Shown: one piece after another, positions 23,198 to 31,839 of the stretch
How the letters are laid out: each line of letters opens with the position of its first letter
Position numbering within the stretch: the first letter of the stretch is position 1
Virus record (IMG/VR): IMGVR_UViG_3300042463_000890
Span: 22,649 to 86,648 of that record
DNA length: 64,000 nt
Reading direction: 5' to 3' (one strand)
Origin: a virus
Translations under genes and position numbers: made by a program
The notes under the pieces: model-generated
Seen by the model: the letters and a program-made list of their open reading frames with translations, nothing else
Database searches by the model: none
Told to the model about the DNA's origin: nothing

Positions 23198-25978
23198 TTC
23201 TTCCCATCCTTCTGACGCCAACTTATAAATGTAGTCAGGGTCTAACCCTCGTTTTTCCCAATATTTAATTTCACCTTCAGATAAAGCCAATACCTCATCT
23301 AATTTATCTTGGTCTTTTTCTTCAAATGGAACGCCATTAATCAATTCACATTGGTCTTTAGTAAAGAAACTTCTATCTTCAGGTTTATTAACTAACAACC
23401 CATCTCTAATTTCTTCTTTGAAGACCACCAATAAAGGTTCTATTCTTTTATTAAATGTTGCAATTGCTCTCGGAACATTGTAATCTCCCTTCATTTCAGG
23501 ATTATTTTCAATTTCAGATTGGTCCAACATATAACAATTAATTTGTACCATTGATGTAACAGAATCGTCAGGATATTTTCCATGGTCATCAAAATAATAT
23601 TTAAGTTGTTCCTCGCTCCATCCTCGTTTAAGTTTACTGACTTTCTGAACATCCCCTTGAGACGCCTTGGTTCCGTTATTAACATAATAAATAACATCCC
23701 CCAAGCTTACATTTAACTTATTTTTTGCCGCAAGTTCCATATGAGCCATCATACTCATCGCTCCACCTGATTTTGTTTTTTGGTTAGAACGTTTTTTATA
23801 ATCTTCCATACTTAACTTAACCTTTGCCCTTTGAGCAATTTTCATAAGTGGAATTTGTTTATCATGGATTTTGGTAAGGTATTCATAGTACCACTCAACA
23901 AATTCTTGACCCTTACCTTCAAGTAATTGCTTCACTCCTTTATCTAAGAAATCCTCAATATATAATGGTAATTTTTTGGACTTAATTGTATTACCTGTCA
24001 ATTTAATTTTACCACTCGCTTCCATAACCGCATAGTTCTTACGAGCTAAATTAATACATGACGGCCATGTACCATCGGTGTCCAAAGCCATTTCACCTCT
24101 CATGAAAGTATCGTTAAATTCCGCAACGTCAGCATCATCCCCTGTATATTCTTTACCTTCTTTAACTTTCCAATTAAGTCCTTTACCAATATACCTACGA
24201 TTCTCCCATCCTTCAGGTTTAGAGAAGTTAACACCATCCGTATCCATTACAAGAGGAGTATAACCTTTTTTCATAAAGAACTTAATCATTTGTCGAAGAT
24301 ATTGTCTACCTGTACAAGTAATTTGTTCACCCATATACATATCACCCCAAGCAAATACTTGTGGAGCAGATAACGCACCGAACATCGAGTTGATGAAAAT
24401 CTTAATTGGTAACTGTTTTCGGTCATATGATAGGGATTTCTTTTTGTCTTTATCGTACCATTCACCCGCCAAATTTTTGTATTTAATACGTGTTGTTCTG
24501 AAATAAGATAACATACCTTTCATTGCTCCTGTAATATCACATTCAGGGAATACATCATGTACTAATTGTATTGAGGGATATAGTGACGAGTAGTCAAGTT
24601 TTAATACGTTTCTTGAATAACCTACTTTAAGTAATCTAGATAAACCACCAACAAATTCTGTTTTTTGTTGTTTTTCAGGAATTGCCAATTTGTACTTATA
24701 ACTCCAAGCCAACATCAACATCTTCCATAATGTTGCGGTACCCATTGTGGATACTCTTTCATATGTTGTTGGTACCATTGAAGCCAATAAAAATGTCCCT
24801 TGATTGAACTCATCATCGACTAATAAAGTTTCCTCCAAGTCATCGTCAAGATATCTCTCAACAATATCATCACCTGTTGTTTTAATATATGTTCCTGGAA
24901 ATCTTGTATCTAAATTATCAAACTTAGGGTTATCGGCTCTTTTATATTTACCGTTTGTTACGTTTAACCAAAATTCTTCTTTCTTTGCATACATCGGACC
25001 AATTTTATCGTGGTCAATATATATTCGGTCAGGAGCCTCAGCATTAATGTATTGAGTGATATACTTCAACCCAGCAGATTTGATACTTGAGTTAATTGCT
25101 TGAGCTCTTCTAACTGAATGCAAAATGTCAATATTATTGTAACCCCACATACCAATTTGATTATACTTCTCAACCTCATTTGCAAGTTTCAATAAACTTT
25201 CACTTTGTTTGATGTTAATATTTGGGTTTAACGTCCTACATATCTTTTTAATATCCAAATTAAGTGCTTTACATCTTTCAAATATCCAATACCAGTCGAA
25301 GTTAAATGAGTTATATCCTCCTATAATTGACGGTTTAAGTTCATTTATGTGGTTAAAGAATTGTACTAACCCTCTTCGTTCTTCATCTTCATTAGAACAT
25401 TCAATAACCTTTCTAAAACCTTTATTGGTTTTCATACCTATCATGAATATACGACCGTCTTTTGGTTCTAATGCGGTCGTCTCCAAGTCGAATACAAATC
25501 TTGTGATATCATTGTATTCCTCAAAACCTTTAAATAATCTTTTTTCTTTTTGAATTAAGTATTGTTCTACAGGAGGTAATATTAGAATTTTGTCTTTTGT
25601 TCGTTCCCCCCATGGGTCAACCCCTCCATCTCTAAAAAATTGAATTAATGAACGATAACCTTTTAGTGACTTAACCATAAATTTAAGTCCGTTTTCCATT
25701 CGTTCATTATCACCTGTCTCTAATTTTTCAATCATTATACCATGTGTTGACATGGCTTCTTTTTGTAATCCTTTAGATGATTGATAAAAATTTAGACCTC
25801 GTAAATCCCCTACCCAAGCAAATGGGGTGAATGTATCTTTTCGGATTTCTTTTCCTTTACCAGGAATTTCTTTAATCTTATAGATTGAATCTGACGCATA
25901 ATCAAATTCTATCGCAACAATGTGTTCTTCAGGGTCGTTTCCGTGTAAGAACGATTCAATTTCTTCTTGAGTAATCAT
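23189..25978 (-). CDS. 43: Family B DNA polymerase with 3'-5' exonuclease, T4 gp43-like
   Basis: A 929-residue replicative polymerase (T4 gp43 has 898). Exonuclease motifs: FVFDLETTALEP near residue 163 (D-x-E), GGYNSFNFDWYWIFER (Exo II), and an Exo III-like region further on. Polymerase motifs: A, LKLDYSSLYPSIQLV, near 460; B, LPIKIFINSMFGALSAP, near 523; and C, LVMDTDGVNFS, near 577, where Gly replaces the usual Ser after DTD. The N-terminal region resembles gp43 (IVAIEFDYASDSIYKI). It sits alone with no accessory replication genes beside it. Upstream is a TTGACT-N17-TATACT pair and no TATTTAT element, consistent with early expression. Confidence 0.93.
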   Translation of the reverse strand: MITQEEIESFLHGNDPEEHIVAIEFDYASDSIYKIKEIPGKGKEIRKDTFTPFAWVGDLRGLNFYQSSKGLQKEAMSTHGIMIEKLETGDNERMENGLKFMVKSLKGYRSLIQFFRDGGVDPWGERTKDKILILPPVEQYLIQKEKRLFKGFEEYNDITRFVFDLETTALEPKDGRIFMIGMKTNKGFRKVIECSNEDEERRGLVQFFNHINELKPSIIGGYNSFNFDWYWIFERCKALNLDIKKICRTLNPNINIKQSESLLKLANEVEKYNQIGMWGYNNIDILHSVRRAQAINSSIKSAGLKYITQYINAEAPDRIYIDHDKIGPMYAKKEEFWLNVTNGKYKRADNPKFDNLDTRFPGTYIKTTGDDIVERYLDDDLEETLLVDDEFNQGTFLLASMVPTTYERVSTMGTATLWKMLMLAWSYKYKLAIPEKQQKTEFVGGLSRLLKVGYSRNVLKLDYSSLYPSIQLVHDVFPECDITGAMKGMLSYFRTTRIKYKNLAGEWYDKDKKKSLSYDRKQLPIKIFINSMFGALSAPQVFAWGDMYMGEQITCTGRQYLRQMIKFFMKKGYTPLVMDTDGVNFSKPEGWENRRYIGKGLNWKVKEGKEYTGDDADVAEFNDTFMRGEMALDTDGTWPSCINLARKNYAVMEASGKIKLTGNTIKSKKLPLYIEDFLDKGVKQLLEGKGQEFVEWYYEYLTKIHDKQIPLMKIAQRAKVKLSMEDYKKRSNQKTKSGGAMSMMAHMELAAKNKLNVSLGDVIYYVNNGTKASQGDVQKVSKLKRGWSEEQLKYYFDDHGKYPDDSVTSMVQINCYMLDQSEIENNPEMKGDYNVPRAIATFNKRIEPLLVVFKEEIRDGLLVNKPEDRSFFTKDQCELINGVPFEEKDQDKLDEVLALSEGEIKYWEKRGLDPDYIYKLASEGWEELV

Positions 25979-26041
25979 ATTATACTATTTAGACGGTTCA
26001 TTTGCTGCCGAACTTTTGCCGACATTTACCTTGTCTATATA

Positions 26042-26070
26042 AGTATAAAAATCATATCGATTTAAGTCAA
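26042..26070 (-). promoter_or_regulatory. Candidate early promoter for DNA polymerase
   Basis: On the minus strand TTGACT (26070-26065) and TATACT (26047-26042) are spaced by 17 bases, 63 bases before the ATG at 25978. It is the best sigma70-like pair noticed in the window. It can also be read as TTG-N20-TATACTTA, two mismatches from the Bacteroidetes -7 element. Confidence 0.4.
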
Positions 26071-26088
26071 ATATCTTACAATTTTAAA

Positions 26089-26154
26089 TTACACTGTAAC
26101 ATTTTCAGCAACTATAGTTCCTCCACTTAAAAAAGTAACATACACACTACCCAT
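26089..26154 (-). CDS. Possible 21-codon ORF after the Thr/Pro-rich gene
   Basis: A short frame, MGSVYVTFLSGGTIVAENVT plus Val, ends at TAA 26091-26089. The same frame is open about 45 bases further upstream, in the -1 frame across the 3' end of the Thr/Pro-rich gene. The amphipathic strand pattern looks protein-like rather than random. It could be a tiny virion gene, or the remnant of a longer C-terminal domain lost by a frameshift in the Thr/Pro tract. Weak evidence. Confidence 0.2.
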   Translation of the reverse strand: MGSVYVTFLSGGTIVAENVTV

Positions 26155-26165
26155 ATTATCTTTAA

Positions 26166-26756
26166 CTATATTGGTGTAGGTGTTAAAGTTGGGGTCGGTG
26201 TAGGATTAAATGTTGTGGTTGTAGTAGTTGTAGGATTAAACGTAGTTGTTGTTGTAGTATAATTAGGTGTTGGTGTTGGTTGAGGGCAAGTAGGACAACT
26301 TGGACATGGAGAAGTTGTTGTTGTGGTAGTGTAAGGTCCGTTTATACAACAAGGGAATTCTGACACATAACAACTGTCATACGGTAAATCATCAGCAATA
26401 AAAGATTCTTGAATATTAATATACAGTTTTTCCCTTATTGGTAAGATTAAAACCCCGTCATCATTTCTTAACATAAATTGACCTTCATATCGGCCAACTT
26501 TATTTGTATCTCTATTTTGAAATTGATAGTAAATATAGTATTCAGGTTCTGCATTTGGGTCTATAAAAGTTTTCTCTACAAACCCTGCAGGTCTTGATGT
26601 TACTTTAGATACACCTGTTGCAGTGTCAACCATAGAAAAGAAAATTGCGGATAATTCTATGGTTTTCATAAAATTATCGAAATCACTTCTACCGTCTTTA
26701 ACTACTTGTAATTTTAATAAAGGAAGAGTAGCATTTTTTTTAATGAAAAATTCCAT
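26166..26756 (-). CDS. Virion protein with mucin-like Thr/Pro C-terminal tail
   Basis: A 196-residue protein. Residues 1-135 form a beta-rich domain (FFIKKNATLPLLKLQVVKDG; YYIYYQFQNRDTNKVG; YEGQFMLRNDDGVLILPI) that resembles small phage neck/collar appendage or fibre-attachment domains. It contains a CYVSEFPCC cluster. The last ~60 residues are almost only Thr, Pro, Asn and Phe: YTTTTTTSPCPSCPTCPQP, then repeats of TTTTTTFNP, ending [12 protein letters not shown]. The TTTTTTFNP unit recurs in the 1033-residue protein at 34850. A TATTTAT element precedes it. Location next to the glycosyltransferase operon suggests the tail may be an O-glycosylation target, as inference. Confidence 0.7.
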   Translation of the reverse strand: MEFFIKKNATLPLLKLQVVKDGRSDFDNFMKTIELSAIFFSMVDTATGVSKVTSRPAGFVEKTFIDPNAEPEYYIYYQFQNRDTNKVGRYEGQFMLRNDDGVLILPIREKLYINIQESFIADDLPYDSCYVSEFPCCINGPYTTTTTTSPCPSCPTCPQPTPTPNYTTTTTTFNPTTTTTTTFNPTPTPTLTPTPI

Positions 26757-26773
26757 CCAATCTATTTTATTCT

Positions 26774-26780
26774 ATAAATA
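26774..26780 (-). promoter_or_regulatory. Putative late promoter element TATTTAT for the Thr/Pro-tailed protein
   Basis: Minus-strand reading is AGTATTTATAGAATAAAATA, with the core 17 bases before the ATG at 26756. It lies in the gap after the glycosyltransferase operon. Confidence 0.55.
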
Positions 26781-26804
26781 CTTTACTTGTATAAAATAAA
26801 CAGA

Positions 26805-28511
26805 TTAACTTTCTTTTCTTAATTTTCCATCATAGTGGTCAAACCTATTATGTTCAGTTGGTGTCATTAATAACAAACCTGAGGATATATGACCTTTAAT
26901 TGTTTCTTGATACATATGACTCATCCAAGTCTGCTCAAATGGGTGTCCCCACTTTGTTTCTAAAAACATTTTTTTGTTTCCTTCTTTTGAAACTATTTGA
27001 GGCCAATTACAATAATATACCTCACCTAAAGCATAAGGAACATCTTTATGTATTTTAATTTTTGTAAACACAGTATTTGGAGCCTCAGGGTCTAATCCTA
27101 ATTGTGGGAGTGTTGGTTTTTCGGGCCAATGGGTTTCTCTAAAATTTTGAGGTACGTTATACCAACTCCATTGTGTTGAATTGTTACCAAAAAATTCAGT
27201 AAAATTTAATTTAAGAAAATCTAATTCTTCTTTTTTTATGATTTCTAAAGATTTGTTAAATAAATCATTAACATATCTGTTAAATCCATTTTTACAAGTC
27301 TCCCCTGGTTTTGGGTAAAAAAACATGTCATCTTCAAAAAATAACATATACTCTAATTTAGTTTCGTCAAAATGTTCTGCAATCCATTGTCTTCCACCAC
27401 AGATTCCTAAGTTGTCCATTTTTATATGGGTGAATCCGTAATCGTCACAAAGTTTTTTATATTCAGGAGTTGTTGATAAATCTGTAGAGTTATTTAACAA
27501 ATATTTTTCTGTCTTATCTAAAAAATCAGAATCATATTCTTCCATTGACTTAATTAAAGTTCTAAACTGATTTGGACTATTAAATGTTAGAACATAAAGT
27601 CCTACACCTTTATTGTCAGATTGTTTTAGAACATTTATTTTTTTAAGTATATTTTTCGAATCTTTAATTTTTTGACCTTGAGTCTTCACAACTAAAGAAT
27701 CATTTTTCAAATCCTCAAAAAATTTACCAACTAATCCGTTACTTTCAATTTCAAAATAATTTATTAAATTATGATTTTTATATAACATTATTGAAAATAC
27801 AGATTCTTCAGTCCCCATATAACCTTTAGAAAGAGTATCTTTTAAAGATGAATAATATATTGTATTAATATCACTAATACTATCTTTAGGCCCTCCAAAG
27901 AACCCTCCCCTAGGAATTAATTTTACATCGGATGATGCCCATTCATTAATTTTTGGATAACTAAATCCGTGTATTTCATTATTTGCATTATACGGAAAAC
28001 AAACAAATGAAAACTTATTTATATATTTTGGTAATTTTTCTAAAACTTTATCATGTGTGAAATATCCTGAATGAACTGTGTTTGTCAACCCAGCATCAAT
28101 CCAAAACATGTATTTTGAATTAAACCTATCTAATAACTTCGCATCATGTAATAGAAATATCTTTGACATAACTAACGGGTTATACATTTCTAATTGAGCT
28201 TGTGTAGAATCTTTTAACCAACTCGCCTGATTAAACCAATTAGGGTCTTTTCTTATTTTTTGTATTAAAGGATAAAATTCGTTTGTTTTAAACCAAGTTT
28301 GACTTCTAACTATAAACTGAGTATTTTCTTTTTTTCTATGTTGCCAAACAAATGATTCTAATTCTGGTTCACCAAAAATAATCATTTTATTTTCGACCTT
28401 TAGAAGTTGGGAAAATTTGTCTTTATAATGGTCAAATGTTCTAGACCATCCTTCTTTAAGATTAACTCTTCCTATATCCCATAATCCTGTTACTAAAGTA
28501 ATTTCAGACAT
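26805..28511 (-). CDS. Two-domain glycosyltransferase (HtrL/YibB-like plus GT-A)
   Basis: A 568-residue protein. The N-terminal ~300 residues match the WlaTC/HtrL (YibB) family: ITLVTGLWDIGRVN, a conserved QLEMYNPLVMSKIFLL, and YMFWIDAGLTNTVHSG, with WIDAG as the likely metal/sugar-nucleotide site. The C-terminal ~260 residues are a second, GT-A-like domain starting GVGLYVLTFNSPNQFRTLI, with the acidic motif YMLFFEDDMFFYPK. Together they could add two sugars in sequence. It is the last gene of the operon 31791 to 26805 and overlaps its neighbour by 1 base. The acceptor is unknown; virion proteins or DNA are candidates. Confidence 0.75.
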   Translation of the reverse strand: MSEITLVTGLWDIGRVNLKEGWSRTFDHYKDKFSQLLKVENKMIIFGEPELESFVWQHRKKENTQFIVRSQTWFKTNEFYPLIQKIRKDPNWFNQASWLKDSTQAQLEMYNPLVMSKIFLLHDAKLLDRFNSKYMFWIDAGLTNTVHSGYFTHDKVLEKLPKYINKFSFVCFPYNANNEIHGFSYPKINEWASSDVKLIPRGGFFGGPKDSISDINTIYYSSLKDTLSKGYMGTEESVFSIMLYKNHNLINYFEIESNGLVGKFFEDLKNDSLVVKTQGQKIKDSKNILKKINVLKQSDNKGVGLYVLTFNSPNQFRTLIKSMEEYDSDFLDKTEKYLLNNSTDLSTTPEYKKLCDDYGFTHIKMDNLGICGGRQWIAEHFDETKLEYMLFFEDDMFFYPKPGETCKNGFNRYVNDLFNKSLEIIKKEELDFLKLNFTEFFGNNSTQWSWYNVPQNFRETHWPEKPTLPQLGLDPEAPNTVFTKIKIHKDVPYALGEVYYCNWPQIVSKEGNKKMFLETKWGHPFEQTWMSHMYQETIKGHISSGLLLMTPTEHNRFDHYDGKLRKES

Positions 28512-29140
28512 TATTTTTTAATTTTACAAACCCAAACAACTTTGGAGAATTTATCTTGGTTATAGAAGCTTAAATTGTTTTCAGATGATGATTTTGAAAT
28601 GTCATCCTCCACAATTTCACACCAATTCCATATTTTATTATTAATTTCTTTTTCAAATGTAGACTTATCAATACAATAATCATGAGCCATAATAAAGTCA
28701 CCTGACTTAATATACTTAGACAATATGTTAAACTCACCTATCTTCCATCCACCGTCACATAAAACTAATGTAACACCTTCTGATGAGACATAATTTTTTA
28801 TTTCTAATGGTATATCTTTATAATCGCCAAATATATCCTCAATCCTAACATCAATTCCTCTTTTAATCATATCATTATACCAAGGTCTTGCGCTAATATC
28901 AAAAGTTAATATATTGGTATCTAAATTTAATTCATCAATCGTTGTCTTTAAAAACATTGTAAATCCACCTAACGCGGTACCAATTTCTAAAATCCTCTTA
29001 GGTTTGACTTCTTTTATAAAATCATAAAATACTTGATATACATCGTGATGTTGTTGAGCGGAATGACCATCAAACGATGATAAACTGTCGTTCGCTAATA
29101 AATTTGTTTTTTTAGTAATTCTGTTTTTAATATTTTCCAT
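28511..29140 (-). CDS. SAM-dependent methyltransferase / CmcI-like hydroxylase family protein
   Basis: A 209-residue class I Rossmann enzyme. Motif I is RILEIGTALGGFTMFL, motif II NILTFDISARPWY, and motif IV-like VTLVLCDGGWKIGEF, followed by GDFIMAHDYCID. This order is typical of the cephalosporin hydroxylase/TylF-like methyltransferase group, which often acts on sugars in glycan clusters. It is co-transcribed with glycosyltransferases, so it may methylate a sugar of the glycan they build. A 13-base gap separates it from the upstream glycosyltransferase. No membrane segment is present. Confidence 0.75.
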   Translation of the reverse strand: MENIKNRITKKTNLLANDSLSSFDGHSAQQHHDVYQVFYDFIKEVKPKRILEIGTALGGFTMFLKTTIDELNLDTNILTFDISARPWYNDMIKRGIDVRIEDIFGDYKDIPLEIKNYVSSEGVTLVLCDGGWKIGEFNILSKYIKSGDFIMAHDYCIDKSTFEKEINNKIWNWCEIVEDDISKSSSENNLSFYNQDKFSKVVWVCKIKK

Positions 29141-29153
29141 GTTTAAAATATAA

Positions 29154-29861
29154 TTAAAATCTTATATGTGTAACCCCTGTATTTGCTACGAAACTAAAAA
29201 AATCTTTAAGTTCGTACATTTTTTTCCAATCCATGTTCATATTAGCATCTACTGCTGACATACCAATTTCAACCCCTTCAGCAAATGCCCAAATATCATT
29301 TTTAACCCCAAATTCATTTCTTTCTTTCCATTTGTTGACAAATGTTTTAAGTTTTGGGCTATTTTTAAAAACTAAAAATTGTTCATTAACTACTTGTGCT
29401 TTATCATAACGAGTGGTGTTTAACAGTCCGTAGGGTTCTACTTTGTGTCTCCAAAAACATTTGTGTGGGTCCCTTTTTGTGTCTCCTATCGAATGAGGTC
29501 TTTCGTAGATAAAATCTAAATTACTGTTTTTAAATGATTCTAAAAATGAAAGTAATTTACTTTCATTATAACCATTGAACAAATCCCAATCTGCATCAAA
29601 AAATAATACAAAATCAAAATCTAATTTTAATGATTCCATTATTGGGATGTATTTTAAATTGTAATTAAAATAATTTTTAATAAATTTTACTTCATTATTG
29701 TTAAATTTTACAAATGATGTGTTTTTAACTTCTTTATGGTTCCCGTCAGTTATTATTAATACTTTATGAGTAATTGATTTTTCATTTAATTTTTCAGCAA
29801 ATTTAATGGCTGATTTTAAATATTTTTCACCTATAGCAATAGTACAATACACATATTTCAT
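29154..29861 (-). CDS. Glycosyltransferase, GT-A fold (GT8-like)
   Basis: A 235-residue protein beginning MKYVYCTIAIGEKYLKSAIK, the first strand of a nucleotide-sugar binding fold. It has the DxD metal motif in FDFVLFFDADWDLF, and a later KAQVVNEQFLVFKNSPKL segment where GT8 enzymes place the acceptor loop. It overlaps the next upstream gene by 4 bases. Donor sugar and acceptor cannot be read from sequence. It is one of four consecutive glycosyltransferase genes in this operon, counting the two-domain gene at the end. Confidence 0.7.
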   Translation of the reverse strand: MKYVYCTIAIGEKYLKSAIKFAEKLNEKSITHKVLIITDGNHKEVKNTSFVKFNNNEVKFIKNYFNYNLKYIPIMESLKLDFDFVLFFDADWDLFNGYNESKLLSFLESFKNSNLDFIYERPHSIGDTKRDPHKCFWRHKVEPYGLLNTTRYDKAQVVNEQFLVFKNSPKLKTFVNKWKERNEFGVKNDIWAFAEGVEIGMSAVDANMNMDWKKMYELKDFFSFVANTGVTHIRF

Positions 29862-30550
29862 AATTTGTCCGCAATTTTAATTGTGTCTTCATTAAATGGA
29901 CCATTATCGTGTACGATGATTGGGTCATAACCATTAATTTTTACTTTATTATTATTCAATTCTATATTTTTTTTGGAGTTAAGTGAACTCATGAAAAATT
30001 CACAATTATAGTCTATTAAAATATCATCATGAAGGAGATACTCAATAGACCATTTACCTTGGTCATCAATACCTGTGTCGTAAACTTCTTTGATTATCTT
30101 TTCTAAATGAAAAATAATTTTATCAACGTATCCAAAATATGTCCCAGAATTTAAGTATTTGTATTCTGATGTAATATTTTTTTTGTTATAAAGATGTGTA
30201 AATGAATTTGGTGGCCATAGACATTTCTCGGCCCCCATAATTATTGAACAATTTTTTTCTTTGAACTTATCCACAATATCTTTAGGTGAGGAGTAAAAAT
30301 TTGTGTCGGTCGCATCTAAAAATAATATGTAATCATAGTTGTTAATTATATTATTTTTAATATACTCCAATAACATTACCACTTTATAAAAGTAAAGTTT
30401 GTCATAGTATGAATCACCTTTAAATAAGTTATTATGTCTTATAACATGTATATCGTTTTTGTCAAAAAAATTTAATGCGTTTTTGTAAAATAGTGGGGTA
30501 TAACTATTTGGGTAATCAAACAACACTGTTATTAATGCGATGTTTTTCAT
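29858..30550 (-). CDS. PLOD/procollagen-type glycosyltransferase-like protein
   Basis: A 230-residue GT-A enzyme. It shows YDYILFLDATDTNFY (DxD equivalent), then IIMGAEKCLWPPNSF, YKYLNSGTYFGYVDKII, then GIDDQGKWSIEYLLHDDILID and CEFFMSSLN. The combination of D-A-T-D, G-A-E-x-x-x-W-P, L-N-S-G-x-x-x-G and D-D-Q is that of the glycosyltransferase domain of lysyl hydroxylase LH3/PLOD and related procollagen galactosyl/glucosyltransferases, which glycosylate hydroxylysine in collagen. No hydroxylase domain is present here. A protein acceptor is therefore plausible, although related domains also act on other acceptors. It overlaps both neighbours by 4 bases. Confidence 0.65.
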   Translation of the reverse strand: MKNIALITVLFDYPNSYTPLFYKNALNFFDKNDIHVIRHNNLFKGDSYYDKLYFYKVVMLLEYIKNNIINNYDYILFLDATDTNFYSSPKDIVDKFKEKNCSIIMGAEKCLWPPNSFTHLYNKKNITSEYKYLNSGTYFGYVDKIIFHLEKIIKEVYDTGIDDQGKWSIEYLLHDDILIDYNCEFFMSSLNSKKNIELNNNKVKINGYDPIIVHDNGPFNEDTIKIADKL

Positions 30551-31791
30551 AAGTTACCGACTAATCTTTCGCACCAACCTTTAGAAACTGAGTGAGGCCA
30601 AACAACCCAATACTTAGGTTTTTCTTTGGTGTTGAACTCTCTCCATATTTTACAGTACTTATCAGGGTCAGTCATCATTCTATTTATTTCATTAATATCG
30701 GCATCCCTTCTGAAGATAGTTTCATCTTTTTCATCGTGGAAAGCAACAACCCAAAAGTCATAATCTTTTTCAGGTACTTGACTAAAACTAACATCAATAC
30801 AATGTTTAAAAATTGACAAGAAACTATTTTCCCATTCCTCATCAGTTTCATATATTGTTGGATTTGGCGGATAATTTTTGTCGATAGTATACTGTTGTAC
30901 CGCTCTTTTTGAAAAACTTAATCCTGCATATATTTCATACTCTTTTAAGGTTCTCTCAGTTCCGAAACCGTATTTTCCGAAATCAATCGAGGTCTCACCG
31001 TCCATCCCAAAAAGTTGTCTATTCTTTTTATGTGAACTATCATTTTTCTTAAACCATTCTTTATCGTCATCCCACTGTTTGGTTCTATTTTTTCTTGTGT
31101 ATTCGTGCCAAATAACTGTTTTGTGTGGATGGAATAAATCATATCCGTGAGTGTAAGCTCTAACCGCGATTGAAATTTCTTCTCCATGGAAATAAAACTC
31201 AGGGTCGTGTTGAACCTCTTTTGCAAATTTACCTAAAGTAAAACAAAAATGTGCGGAATAAAATCTTGCAGGAACAGGTTCAGTTAAGTTTTCCCACCCA
31301 GGAATTGTTTCAGGTAAAAAGAAAACCGCTCCTTCAGGAATAAATCTGTCAAAAGCCATTCTCCATGGTTCTTTAACTCTACCTTGTGGGTCATTATCAG
31401 GGTCAAATGATGAAACGTATGATGTTAATAAAGGTTTTTCAAAACCTTTATCTTGTAATTGTTTAACCATATTGATTAAGGTTTCATCCCAATCTTTGTC
31501 AAACCTCATATGAGAGTCTAACTGTAATGTATAGTCTTCATCTTGGTACAATTGTTGAACTTTATTTCTTGCCCAACATACTCCTTTAGATTCTGAATAC
31601 AATACGTTTTCTACTCTAAATCTTTCGTCAGATTCAAATTCAGTTAATTCGTCAAATTTATCATCAGGGTGATATTGTCTACAAATACCAATTCTTAAAT
31701 TTTCAGGATGTTTTGCATTTTCCAACATGTCTTTTAATGTTGGTATTAATTGCGGGTCTCGATAAGACGCAATCTGAACAAATATTGTCAT
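30547..31791 (-). CDS. Polypeptide GlcNAc-transferase-like enzyme (Gnt1 / GlcNAc family)
   Basis: A 414-residue GT-A enzyme of the family that contains the Skp1 GlcNAc-transferase Gnt1. The start TIFVQIASYRDPQLIPTL is the family signature, followed by IGICRQYHPDD. Then come YTLQLDSHMRFDKDWDE (D-S-H metal site, in place of DxD), PARFYSAHFCFTLGKFA, DPEFYFHGEEISIAVRAY and DLFHPHKTVIWHEYTR. In eukaryotes this family adds GlcNAc to hydroxyproline of a protein. It is the first gene of the five-gene operon and is preceded by a TATTTAT element, so I infer late expression and a virion acceptor. No Skp1 or prolyl hydroxylase is visible here. Confidence 0.8.
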   Translation of the reverse strand: MTIFVQIASYRDPQLIPTLKDMLENAKHPENLRIGICRQYHPDDKFDELTEFESDERFRVENVLYSESKGVCWARNKVQQLYQDEDYTLQLDSHMRFDKDWDETLINMVKQLQDKGFEKPLLTSYVSSFDPDNDPQGRVKEPWRMAFDRFIPEGAVFFLPETIPGWENLTEPVPARFYSAHFCFTLGKFAKEVQHDPEFYFHGEEISIAVRAYTHGYDLFHPHKTVIWHEYTRKNRTKQWDDDKEWFKKNDSSHKKNRQLFGMDGETSIDFGKYGFGTERTLKEYEIYAGLSFSKRAVQQYTIDKNYPPNPTIYETDEEWENSFLSIFKHCIDVSFSQVPEKDYDFWVVAFHDEKDETIFRRDADINEINRMMTDPDKYCKIWREFNTKEKPKYWVVWPHSVSKGWCERLVGNL

Positions 31792-31810
31792 ATTACTTTT
31801 TTATCAAAAA

Positions 31811-31817
31811 ATAAATA
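31811..31817 (-). promoter_or_regulatory. Putative late promoter element TATTTAT for the glycosyltransferase operon
   Basis: Minus-strand reading is ATTATTTATTTTTTGATAAA, with the core 19 bases before the ATG at 31791. The spacing between the core and the ATAAAA box is longer than elsewhere, so this copy is a weaker match. Confidence 0.4.
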
Positions 31818-31839
31818 ATGACATAAAAAAATAAATGTT

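Noticed and set aside
25979-26040. Direct repeat TCGGCA in GTCGGCAAAAGTTCGGCA before DNA polymerase, as an operator
   Set aside because: Only two short copies 12 bases apart and no hairpin covering the start codon; not enough to claim regulation.
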